NCBI GenBank assembly: GCA_021294835.1
Contig: JAJTDF010000011.1
Location: forward strand, 1-64,000
Source of the DNA: Planctomycetaceae bacterium
GTDB lineage: Bacteria > Planctomycetota > Phycisphaerae > Phycisphaerales > UBA1924
DNA length: 64,000 nt
Reading direction: 5' to 3'
Shown: positions 48,149 through 57,371 of the stretch, piece by piece
Layout of the letters: each line of letters opens with the position of its first letter
Position numbering within the stretch: position 1 is the stretch's first letter
Position numbers and translations under genes: made by a program
The notes under the pieces: model-generated
The model's input: only the letters and a program-made list of their open reading frames with translations
The model's database searches: none
What the model was told of the DNA's origin: nothing

Positions 48149-49696
48149 ATGGCTATCGTCTCATGCATCGTGCCCATGTACAACGGCGCCGGCGTCATCG
48201 CCGAAGCGCTGCTGAGCCTGCAGTCCCAGACGCTTGGCGACTGGAACGCGGTGGTCGTCGACGACGGGTCGACCGACGGCCAGCGCGGCGCCAATCTGGT
48301 GCGGTCGATCGCACGGATGGACCCTCGCATCCGGCTGGTGCAGCAGCGCAACGCCGGACTGGCCGCCGCCCGCAACGCCGGGCTTGACGCACTTCTGGAG
48401 GCCGGCGTGTGCGGAACGTTCGTGCACTTCCTCGACTGCGACGATGAGCTGCGGCCCACCGCCTTCGCGGAACTCACCGCCGCGGCCCGGCGAGGGCTTT
48501 CGCCGCTGACGCGGTGCGCATACGGCGGCTTCTCGCTGCGTTCCCGAGGCGCCGGCCGCACGCTGGCCGGCGTAATGCCCGCTGCCCCTGTGCTGGATCT
48601 GGACGCGCTGCTGGACGTGCCCTTTGTCGTCACGCACAGCCTGCTGTTCTCACTGCAGGCGGCGCTGGCGGCCCGGTTCGATCCGGCCGTGGGCAAGGTC
48701 GAGGACTACGACTGCTGGTTCCGCATGGCCGAAGCGGGCGTGCGCTGGCAGGCCTGCCACAGCGAGGTCTGCCGGTACAACATCGGCCCGGCGGCCGATG
48801 CGGCGCCGGCGATGAGCGACGACCCGATGGCCATGGGACGGGCGGCGTTGCGGGTGGTGCAAAGCGCCTTCGCCCGCGCCGCCGTCAACCCAGCGACCGC
48901 ACGCATGGCCTCGCCGGTGCGGGCCCAGATTGTCCGCGAGCGGACCGCGCTGAACTGGGCGACTCGCACAGTCATCGCTCACGCCCTGCGGCACGGCGCC
49001 GCCAACCTCGCCCCGCCGGTCGCTCAAGCCCGCGCACTGCTGGCCGAGCACCGTGTGGACACCACCCAGCGTCGCTGCCTTGATCACTGGGGGCACGCGG
49101 GCTTCGCGTCGGCGGTCATCGCCGCCGTGCACACGGCCTGCGGTCGCCACCTCAACACCAACACCGATGCCGCGGAGATGGTCGCGGCCCGTGCGTGGTG
49201 GAATACCCTGACGACCGACCGCCAGGATGCGGCCGACGCCGGCTGGGCGGCGGTAGCGGCCGAGCTGGCGGAGCGAACCGTCGCACCGCTGGCGGTGGAC
49301 CGCCGCGTGGTGCGCATCGTGGAGGCCTCGCTGACCGGTCCGAAGCAGCGTGTGCTGCTGTGCGGGCTTGGTCGCAACGGCCGGCGGCTGATGGAGCTGT
49401 TCCGCCGCCGCAACGTCAGCGTGAGCGTCTTTGACGACGCGCCGCACCCGATTGAACTTCCTGAGAACGTTCAGCGGACCGAAGACCTTCGATCAGCGCT
49501 GCACGACGCGGTGCCGGTGGTCACACTGGCGCCGCCGGGCGACACCAGGTTTGTCGAGGTGCACCCGTCCCTCGCCGGCGCGGTCCGCTGGTCAGCCGTC
49601 AGGGCCGAGCTGGCCGCCGGCGCTCCCGGCCCCGCCGTGCAGCAGGGTTCCTCAGTCGCCTCCGCACCCACTCGCCCTCATCGCCATGCCGCCTGA
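48149..49696 (+). CDS. Family 2-type glycosyltransferase with C-terminal Rossmann-like domain
   Basis: VSCIVPMYNGAGVIAEALLSLQSQTLGDWNAVVVDDGSTDG...NAGLAAARNAGLDALL; C-term QRVLLCGLGRNGRRLMELFRRRNVSVSVFDDAPH. Confidence 0.85.
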   Translation: MAIVSCIVPMYNGAGVIAEALLSLQSQTLGDWNAVVVDDGSTDGQRGANLVRSIARMDPRIRLVQQRNAGLAAARNAGLDALLEAGVCGTFVHFLDCDDELRPTAFAELTAAARRGLSPLTRCAYGGFSLRSRGAGRTLAGVMPAAPVLDLDALLDVPFVVTHSLLFSLQAALAARFDPAVGKVEDYDCWFRMAEAGVRWQACHSEVCRYNIGPAADAAPAMSDDPMAMGRAALRVVQSAFARAAVNPATARMASPVRAQIVRERTALNWATRTVIAHALRHGAANLAPPVAQARALLAEHRVDTTQRRCLDHWGHAGFASAVIAAVHTACGRHLNTNTDAAEMVAARAWWNTLTTDRQDAADAGWAAVAAELAERTVAPLAVDRRVVRIVEASLTGPKQRVLLCGLGRNGRRLMELFRRRNVSVSVFDDAPHPIELPENVQRTEDLRSALHDAVPVVTLAPPGDTRFVEVHPSLAGAVRWSAVRAELAAGAPGPAVQQGSSVASAPTRPHRHAA

Positions 49697-51656
49697 TCCG
49701 CTGCCCAACCCGACCCCGTCTGCTTCCTGCGATCCGACCTTGACCGCCGTCGCCGTGCTCTCGGCCGGCAAGCACTCCGCGTCCGTCGGCGGTGTGCCCA
49801 CCTGGGCCGCCCGCCTGCGCGACACACTGACCGCCGAGGCCGCCGCCGGGCGTGAGACCGGATGGCGGCTGGCGGTCGTGGTGCTGATGCTCGATGAGCA
49901 GGCCGAGGTGCCGGCGGCGCTTCGAGGCAGTCCGGATGTGCACGTGGTGCGTCTGCCGGACTCGGGCCACCCGCTTGATCTGCTTGACCATGCACGCGAC
50001 GTGATCAGTTCCCTGAACGCGAGCGTGCTGCTGCCGGAGAACACCGACCTGTGCCTGATGGCGGCCCATGCGGTTCGCTTCGGGGCCATGGCCCGGCACA
50101 CCGCCCGTCCGGCAGACCCGGCCCGGCCGCCGATCCCGCGGCTCATCGCCGCCGCCCGCACCGACGACTGGTACAACCGCTCGCTGCTTGAGCACTACTG
50201 GCACGCCGACGGCGGCGTGGGCGTTTCCGAACCGTGCGCTGCATGGCTGCAGAGCGTGCTGAACGCCGGCCATCGTGGAGTTTTGCCGGTCGCGGTGATC
50301 CCCTCCGGCGCCCCTGTGTCGCCCTCGCCCCGGCAGCCCGGGCCAGCCCGGCGTCGGTTGAACATCGCGTGGATCGGCCGTCTGGAGCACGCGCAGAAAC
50401 GCTGCCGTGATCTGCCGGCGGTGGCACTGGCGCTCCGCGAGCGGGGCGTGCCGTTCGTTCTCCGCGTCGCCGGCGACGGACCGGAACGCGACGACCTGAT
50501 CGCCGCCCTTCGCCACCACGGCCTGCTCGCCGGCGCCCAGCGCCCGCAGGACGGCTCAGTGGAGATGCTCGGAGCCCTTTCGGCCCGGGACATCGCCGAA
50601 CTGCTGGCCGACACCGACGTGCTGCTGAGCACATCGGCCGCCGAGGGCACGTCGATCGCGCTGCAGGAGGCCATGGGCGCCGGGGTGGCCCCGGTGGTCA
50701 CGGCTCTGCCCGGGATTGAACGCTTTGTGGTGCCCGAACACAGCGGGCTGATTGCCCCGGTGGGCGATGCCGACGCCCTCGCCGCCGCCATCGCCCGCCT
50801 GCACGGCGATCGTGCCCTGCTCGCCGCTCTCGCCCGCAACGCATGGGAGATCGCCCGCGGATGCTTCGCGCCCGCGGCGGTCGCTCGCCGATATGTCGAC
50901 CTGTTCAATGAGGTGACCAGCAGGCCCCCGGCTGAACCGAGCCGACCGGTCCCGCCATTGTCCCTCATCCGCCACCAAGCCGATCCGCCCCGCACCGCTT
51001 TCCCGCAGGCGCATGCCCAGGCGATCCTGTGCCACCGCTGGCTGGAGGAACACGCCGCCGCCACCGGGCAGCGAGCGGCGCCGCTGGCCGATCTGCGGGC
51101 GCTTCCGCCGTCACTTCGGCACAGCCTCCCCGGCGTGGTCATTCCCCACTCGCTGATGGACCATCGGCCCATCGATCAGGTGCGCAACACCATCGCGGCC
51201 GTCACCGCTCCACGCTCTGACTCAGCCCCGCCCCGCGTGGCGCTCTATGGCGCAGGGGCCTTGGCACGGGCACTGGCCCGGACCGAAGGCCCGTCACTCA
51301 GCGAGTTGGGCGTAGTCGCTTTTCTGGACGACGCGGCGGAAGCGGATGCGGACACGCCGCCGATGCTCGGCGGCTTGCCCATCTTGCCACCGGAGCGGGC
51401 GCTGACGCTGGGCCTGTCGGCGGTGGTGCTGTGCTCGGACCGTCATGAGGCGGCGATGGCTCGAGCCGCCTCGCCGCTGCGCGAGGCCGGCCTGCCGGTG
51501 ATCGCCGTGTTCGACCCCTCCCTGACCTCGGTTCCGGCCCAAGGGCTTCCCGTCAACGGCGGGCCGACAGGTGCAGCCGGCAATCTGGGCAAGCCGCCGG
51601 CATCACACCCTTACGGATACCAGCTTCAACCCGATCCGCGTGTCAAGGTCGCGTGA
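49686..51656 (+). CDS. Family 4-type glycosyltransferase with C-terminal Rossmann-like domain
   Basis: LNIAWIGRLEHAQKRCRDLPAVALALRERG, AAEGTSIALQEAMGAGVAPVVTALPGIERFV; C-term PRVALYGAGALARALARTEG...VVAFLDDAAEADADTPPMLGGLPILPPE. Confidence 0.85.
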   Translation: MPPDPLPNPTPSASCDPTLTAVAVLSAGKHSASVGGVPTWAARLRDTLTAEAAAGRETGWRLAVVVLMLDEQAEVPAALRGSPDVHVVRLPDSGHPLDLLDHARDVISSLNASVLLPENTDLCLMAAHAVRFGAMARHTARPADPARPPIPRLIAAARTDDWYNRSLLEHYWHADGGVGVSEPCAAWLQSVLNAGHRGVLPVAVIPSGAPVSPSPRQPGPARRRLNIAWIGRLEHAQKRCRDLPAVALALRERGVPFVLRVAGDGPERDDLIAALRHHGLLAGAQRPQDGSVEMLGALSARDIAELLADTDVLLSTSAAEGTSIALQEAMGAGVAPVVTALPGIERFVVPEHSGLIAPVGDADALAAAIARLHGDRALLAALARNAWEIARGCFAPAAVARRYVDLFNEVTSRPPAEPSRPVPPLSLIRHQADPPRTAFPQAHAQAILCHRWLEEHAAATGQRAAPLADLRALPPSLRHSLPGVVIPHSLMDHRPIDQVRNTIAAVTAPRSDSAPPRVALYGAGALARALARTEGPSLSELGVVAFLDDAAEADADTPPMLGGLPILPPERALTLGLSAVVLCSDRHEAAMARAASPLREAGLPVIAVFDPSLTSVPAQGLPVNGGPTGAAGNLGKPPASHPYGYQLQPDPRVKVA

Positions 51657-51825
51657 AGCCGCCTTCACAATGCATGCTGAGCCGTGCGGATCCGCTCGCC
51701 ATGCGGCTGGGTCGCACCTCCTACTGTCCAAGCCCGATTTGATGCACCCGATGGCGTGTTTGCGGCAAACGATCCGCGGACGCCCAGGATCGCGTGCCGA
51801 ACTTCCGACACCCCGCTCAGGAGAG

Positions 51826-53403
51826 ATGAAGATGTCCATTCGCTGTCTGTCTGTCACTGCCGCGCTGCTTGCTTTGGCGGGCGCCGCCGTCGCCGCTCCG
51901 CTCACGCCGGGCAACTTTGTAGTTGTTCGCGTGGGTGACGGCTCAGCCGCGCTGAGCAACGCCGCGACCGCAACCTTCCTGCTTGAGTACGCCGCCGACG
52001 GCACGCTGGTGCAGACGATCCCCATGCCCACCGCGGTTGACGGCGCCAACCGGCGTCTGACCAACAGCGGCACGGCGACCAGCGAGGCGCACCTCACCCG
52101 CTCCACCAACGGTCAGTTCTTCGTGCTGGGCGGCTATGACGCCGCCCCCGGCACCACCGGCGTGGTCGCGACGACCTCCGTCGCCACCAACCGCGTGATC
52201 GCCCGCATCTCAACGGCGGGCGTGGTTGACACCACCACGGCCCTGTCCGACGCGTACAACTCCAACAACATTCGGTCGGTCGCCACCGACGACGGGACGC
52301 GCTTCTGGACCGCCGGCAACGCCACCGGCATCGCCGGCGGCGTCCGCTTTGTCGCCAGCCTGGGCGCCACCACCTCGACCCAGCTTGCCACCACCCCCAC
52401 CAACATCCGCACAGTCAACGTATTCGGCGGTCAGCTCTACACGTCCTCGGCGACGGGCACCTTCCAAGGCGTGTCCACCGTTGGCACCGGCCTGCCCACC
52501 ACCGCCGGACAGAGCCTCACCCCTCTCGCCGGCTTCCCGACCGCCACCGGCCCGTCCCCGTACGACTTCCATGTGGCCGACGCCAACACGATCTACGTCG
52601 CCGATGACCGCGCCGCCCCCAACGGCGGCCTGCAGAAGTGGACCAACACCGGCGGCACCTGGTCGCTCGCCTACACCCTGAACACCTTCCAGTCCGGCAC
52701 CGCTTCGGGCATCCGCTCGTTCGATGCGGTCGCCGTGTGTACCGGCCCCTCCCCCACCTCGCCCACCTTCATCGGCACCACCGCCGACGGCCGCATCGTC
52801 CGCATCACCGACGCCGGCGCCACCACGCCGATCGTCAACCTCGTCGCCCCCACCACCAACGCCGCCTTCCGCGGTATCCGCTCGGTGGTCTGCCCGCCGT
52901 GCACCGCCGCCAGCATCACCGGCCAGCCGGCCAGCGTCACCGTGACCGCGCCCGCGCCAGCCTCGTTCACCGTCACCGCTGCCGGCAGCGGACTGACCTA
53001 CGCCTGGTCGTTGAACGGTTCCCCCATTGCCAACGGCGGCGCTTATGCTGGCGCCACCACCGCCACCCTCACGATCGACCCCACGTCCGCCGCTGTCGCC
53101 GGCACCTACGCCGTCACCGTCTCCGCCTCCTGCGGTACCCCGGTCACTTCCGAGAACGTGACCCTCACTGTGAACACGCCCAGCACCGGCTGCAATCTGG
53201 CTGACGTGGTCGCCATCGGCGGCAACCCTCCGGCCGATGGCCTGCTCACCGGTGACGACTTCAACGCCTTCATCGCTGCCTTCGCCAACGGCGATCTTCT
53301 CGCCGACATTGTCGCCATCGGCAGCATCCCACCGGGTGACGGCCTGATCACCGGAGACGACTTCAACGCCTTCATCTCCGCCTTCGCTGCCGGTTGCCCG
53401 TGA
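51826..53403 (+). CDS. Secreted protein: propeller-like repeats, Ig-like domain, duplicated GC-type dockerin-like C-term
   Basis: Signal peptide MSIRCLSVTAALLALAGAAVAA; ITGQPASVTVTAPAPASFTVTAAGSGLTYAWSLNG; CNLADVVAIGGNPPADGLLTGDDFNAFIAAFANGDLLADIVAIGSIPPGDGLITGDDFNAFISAFAAGCP. Confidence 0.85.
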   Translation: MKMSIRCLSVTAALLALAGAAVAAPLTPGNFVVVRVGDGSAALSNAATATFLLEYAADGTLVQTIPMPTAVDGANRRLTNSGTATSEAHLTRSTNGQFFVLGGYDAAPGTTGVVATTSVATNRVIARISTAGVVDTTTALSDAYNSNNIRSVATDDGTRFWTAGNATGIAGGVRFVASLGATTSTQLATTPTNIRTVNVFGGQLYTSSATGTFQGVSTVGTGLPTTAGQSLTPLAGFPTATGPSPYDFHVADANTIYVADDRAAPNGGLQKWTNTGGTWSLAYTLNTFQSGTASGIRSFDAVAVCTGPSPTSPTFIGTTADGRIVRITDAGATTPIVNLVAPTTNAAFRGIRSVVCPPCTAASITGQPASVTVTAPAPASFTVTAAGSGLTYAWSLNGSPIANGGAYAGATTATLTIDPTSAAVAGTYAVTVSASCGTPVTSENVTLTVNTPSTGCNLADVVAIGGNPPADGLLTGDDFNAFIAAFANGDLLADIVAIGSIPPGDGLITGDDFNAFISAFAAGCP

Positions 53404-53441
53404 ACAATCAGCGCCCCGGCACCGCATCCTGAACCCCCTCT

Positions 53442-53474
53442 GGGCCGCCACCTGACAACGGTGGCGGCCCTTTT
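53442..53474 (+). terminator. Intrinsic terminator after dockerin-protein gene
   Basis: GGGCCGCCACC TGACAAC GGTGGCGGCCC TTTT, perfect 11-bp stem. Confidence 0.95.
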
Positions 53475-53660
53475 CGTTGGCAGGGGGAACGGCCGCGGGG
53501 CTCAGAATCCGAAAATAAACCAAACATCGCACGCTCCGCACGCGTACGTTGAGCAAAATCCGGCGACGTTGATCGCTATTATTCATCCGTTCATCCGGCT
53601 AAACGGATAGATGATTCGTTCGAGCTGTTCCCCACACGGTCCCTCTGTCTGCAACCCACC

Positions 53661-56600
53661 ATGCCCAGCCTCTTTGCCGAGCACGCCCGCCGCCGCGTCC
53701 TGGTTCTTGACGGAGCCATGGGCACGTCCATCTACTCGCGCAACCTCTCGGTTGAGCACGACTACTGCAACTGCGAGAACTGCACCGACATTCTCGTGAA
53801 GACTCGCCCGGATGTGATCGGCGAGATCCACGAGTCGTTCCTGGCCGTCGGGGCCGATGCGGTGGAAACCGACAGTTTCGGCGCCTCCAAGCTGGTGCTC
53901 GGCGAGTTCGGGCTGACCGACCAGTGCCGGGCCTTGAACAAGATGGCGGCGGAGGTGGCCCGGGCGGCGTGCGACAGGCACGCAAGCAAGGACAAGCCCC
54001 GCTTCGTGCTGGGGAGCATGGGGCCGGGCACGCGGCTGATCACGCTGGGCAACACCACCTGGGCGGAGATGTTCGACAGTTACCGCGAGCAGGCGCGGGG
54101 CCTGCTGGATGGCGGAGTGGACGCGTTCATCATCGAGACCTGCCAGGACCTGCTGCAGATCAAGTGCTGCATCAACGCGGTGCTGGAGGCGCTGGCCGAG
54201 CGGAACAAGACGACCGACGACGTGCCGATCATGGTGTCGGTGACCATCGAGACCACCGGCACCATGCTGCTGGGCTCGTCGATCGAGGCGGCGGCGACGG
54301 CGCTGGCCGGGTACCCGATTCTCTCGCTGGGGCTGAACTGCGCCACCGGCCCGGCGGAAATGGCCGAGCACATCCACTGGCTGGGCCGGCACTGGTCGGC
54401 GACGGCGCCGGGCAGGATGGTCAGCGTGGTGCCCAACGCGGGGCTGCCGATGCTGGTGGAGGGTCGGACGGAGTATCCGCTGACCCCCGAGCCGTTTGCC
54501 GAGGCGATGGAGAAGTTCATCGCGCAGGACGGCGTGGGCCTGGTGGGCGGCTGCTGCGGCACGCGGCCCGAGCACATCGCCGTGCTGGCCCAGCGGGTGG
54601 AGCGGCTGCGGTCCGCAGGCACCAAACCGGCCGCGATCGTGTCGGCGCCGGCCCCGGCGGTCACCTCGCTGTATCAGCCTCAGGAGTACCGGCAGGACAA
54701 CTCGCTGCTGATCGTCGGCGAGCGGATGAACGCGTCGGGCTCCAAGAAGTTCAAGCAACTGCTGGAGGCCGAGGACTTTGACGGCATCGTGTCGCTGGCC
54801 CGCGAGCAGGTGCGGCACGACTCGGCCCACGTGCTGGACCTGAACGTGGACTACGCCGGGCGCGACAACCCGCGCGACATGGCCGAGATCGTCAAGCGGG
54901 TGGTGCGGCAGGTGGACGTGCCGCTGATGCTCGACAGCACGCAGACGCGGACGCTGGAAGCGGGCCTGATGCACGCGCCGGGCAAGTGCATCATCAACTC
55001 GGCCAACTTTGAAGAGGGGGACCACAAGTTCGACGAGATCTGCACCCTGGCCAAGCGCTACGGCGCGGGCCTGGTGATCGGCTCGATCGACGAGGACAAG
55101 GAGGCCTCTATGGCCCGCACCGCCGAGCGCAAGCTGGCGATCGCGCGTCGGGGCTTCAAGCGGGCCGTGAACGTGCACGGGCTGTCGCCGGAGGACGTGA
55201 TGTTCGATCCGCTGGTGCTGCCGATCAGCACCGGCATGGCGTCTGATCGCCGCTCGGGCCTGGAGACCATCGCCGGTGTGCGGGCGATCATGACCGACAT
55301 GCCCCGCTGCCAGACCACCGTGGGGCTCTCCAACGTGTCCTTCGGCCTCAAGCCGGCCGCCCGCATCGTGCTCAACTCGGTCTTCCTGCACGAACTTCGC
55401 GAGGCCGGCCTGACCTCGGCCATCCTGCACTTCTCCAAGATCCTGCCCAAGAACAAGATCCCCCAGGCCCAGTGGGACGCAGCGCTCGACCTGATCTACG
55501 ACCGCCGCGACACGGCCGCCGGAGGCACCGGGCTGCCAGCGGGCGTGACCGACCCGGCGTTCGATCCGCTGTCGCGCTTCGTGGACCTGTTCAAGGACGA
55601 GACCGGGGCCGCGACCACCAAGAAGCAGCGGTCCTCGCTGACGCTGGAGGAGCGGCTGCAGGGTCACATCGTTGACGGCGATAAGGAAGGCCTGGTTGAG
55701 ACGCTGACTGAAGCACGGGCCAAGTACGCCCCGCTGGACATCATCAACGACCACCTGCTGGCGGGCATGAAGACCGTCGGCGAGCTGTTCGGCTCGGGGC
55801 AGATGCAGCTGCCCTTCGTGCTGCAATCCGCCGAGGTCATGAAGATGGCCGTCGCCCACCTGCAGCAGTTCATGGAGAAGGCGGCCGGCTCGTCCAAGGG
55901 CTCCATCGTGCTGGCGACCGTCAAGGGCGACGTGCACGACATCGGCAAGAACCTCGTCGACATCATCCTCTCCAACAACGGCTACACGGTGCACAACATC
56001 GGCATCAAGCAGCCGATCGCCGACATCCTCAAGGCTTGGCGCGACACCAAGGCCGACGCCATCGGCATGTCCGGGCTGCTGGTCAAGAGCGTCAACGTGA
56101 TGGAGGAGAACCTCCACGAACTGAACACGCAGGGCGTGAACGTGCCCATCCTGCTGGGCGGGGCGGCCCTCACGCGGCACTACTGCGAGGGTCACCTGCG
56201 CTCGGTCTACAAGGGCAAGGTGTTCTACGGCAAGGACGCCTTTGAAGGCCTCCGCACCATGGACCACATCGTCGGCGGCAGCACCGACGTGCTGGAGCAG
56301 GAGATCGACCAGCGGCTGGGCAAGCGTTCGGCGGCTGAAGAGGTCGTCGCCCGCAGCCGCGCCGAGCAGGGCCGGCGGCAGGACGCCTTCCAGGCCGCCA
56401 AGGCCGAGGGCTCCGTCGCGGTCGCTGAGCCGGTTCGCAGCGAAGTTCGCACCGACGTGCCCGTGCCCGCGGCCCCGTTCTACGGCGCCCGCGTGGTGAC
56501 CGGCATCGACCTGGACATGGTCTTCCCGTTCATCAACAAGACCGCGCTGTACCGCGGACAGTGGCAGTTCAAGCAGGGCGCCATGAGCGACGAGGAGTTC

Positions 56601-57305
56601 GAGCACCAGCTCGAGGACACCGTCGGTCCGATCTTCCGTCGCGTATGCGAGGACGCCAAGGCCCGCGATATCCTGCGGCCCGCGGTGGTGTACGGCTACT
56701 TCCCGGCCAGCAGCGAGGGGGACGACCTGGTCATCTGGGACCCGGCCTCGCTGCGTGACGGGACTGATCCCAACGGCTCGCGCCCGCGCGTGCACGCCGG
56801 CCTGCGCGAACTGGAGCGCTTCCGCTTCCCCCGCCAGCAGGGCCGCAAGCGGCTGTGCATCTCGGACTACTTCCGGCCGGCATCGTCTGGCGAGCTTGAC
56901 GTGGTGGCGTTCCACTGCGTCACCGTCGGCAAGCGGGCCACCGAGGCGGCGCACGAGTTGTACAAGGCCAACCAGTACGCCGAGTACCTCTACCTGCACG
57001 GCCTGGGCGTGGAGACCGCCGAGGCCCTCGCCGAGATGTGGCACAAGCGCATCCGGCAGGAACTGGGCATCGGCAACGACGACTCCCCGCGCATCCGCGA
57101 CCTGTTCACGCAGAAGTACCGGGGCAGCCGCTACTCCTTCGGCTACCCGGCCTGCCCGGACATGTCCGATCAGGAGAAGCTCTTCCGCCTGCTGGATCCC
57201 TCGCGGATCGGCTGCTCGCTGACCGAGAACTGGCAGATCGACCCCGAGCAGAGCACCAGCGCCATCATCGTGCACCACCCGGAAGCCAAGTACTTCAACG
57301 TGTAG
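53661..57305 (+). CDS. metH: Cobalamin-dependent methionine synthase
   Basis: LDGAMGTSIYSRNLS, GGCCGTRPEHI, ANFEEGD, DVHDIGKNLVDIILSNNGYTV (B12 DxHxxG), C-term SAM activation domain. Confidence 0.97.
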   Translation: MPSLFAEHARRRVLVLDGAMGTSIYSRNLSVEHDYCNCENCTDILVKTRPDVIGEIHESFLAVGADAVETDSFGASKLVLGEFGLTDQCRALNKMAAEVARAACDRHASKDKPRFVLGSMGPGTRLITLGNTTWAEMFDSYREQARGLLDGGVDAFIIETCQDLLQIKCCINAVLEALAERNKTTDDVPIMVSVTIETTGTMLLGSSIEAAATALAGYPILSLGLNCATGPAEMAEHIHWLGRHWSATAPGRMVSVVPNAGLPMLVEGRTEYPLTPEPFAEAMEKFIAQDGVGLVGGCCGTRPEHIAVLAQRVERLRSAGTKPAAIVSAPAPAVTSLYQPQEYRQDNSLLIVGERMNASGSKKFKQLLEAEDFDGIVSLAREQVRHDSAHVLDLNVDYAGRDNPRDMAEIVKRVVRQVDVPLMLDSTQTRTLEAGLMHAPGKCIINSANFEEGDHKFDEICTLAKRYGAGLVIGSIDEDKEASMARTAERKLAIARRGFKRAVNVHGLSPEDVMFDPLVLPISTGMASDRRSGLETIAGVRAIMTDMPRCQTTVGLSNVSFGLKPAARIVLNSVFLHELREAGLTSAILHFSKILPKNKIPQAQWDAALDLIYDRRDTAAGGTGLPAGVTDPAFDPLSRFVDLFKDETGAATTKKQRSSLTLEERLQGHIVDGDKEGLVETLTEARAKYAPLDIINDHLLAGMKTVGELFGSGQMQLPFVLQSAEVMKMAVAHLQQFMEKAAGSSKGSIVLATVKGDVHDIGKNLVDIILSNNGYTVHNIGIKQPIADILKAWRDTKADAIGMSGLLVKSVNVMEENLHELNTQGVNVPILLGGAALTRHYCEGHLRSVYKGKVFYGKDAFEGLRTMDHIVGGSTDVLEQEIDQRLGKRSAAEEVVARSRAEQGRRQDAFQAAKAEGSVAVAEPVRSEVRTDVPVPAAPFYGARVVTGIDLDMVFPFINKTALYRGQWQFKQGAMSDEEFEHQLEDTVGPIFRRVCEDAKARDILRPAVVYGYFPASSEGDDLVIWDPASLRDGTDPNGSRPRVHAGLRELERFRFPRQQGRKRLCISDYFRPASSGELDVVAFHCVTVGKRATEAAHELYKANQYAEYLYLHGLGVETAEALAEMWHKRIRQELGIGNDDSPRIRDLFTQKYRGSRYSFGYPACPDMSDQEKLFRLLDPSRIGCSLTENWQIDPEQSTSAIIVHHPEAKYFNV

Positions 57306-57371
57306 GCCCCCCCTGCCGCCCGCCCCTTCCGCTCCCCCCGGCCACACGACCGACCGCGGGTACCCTGCACT

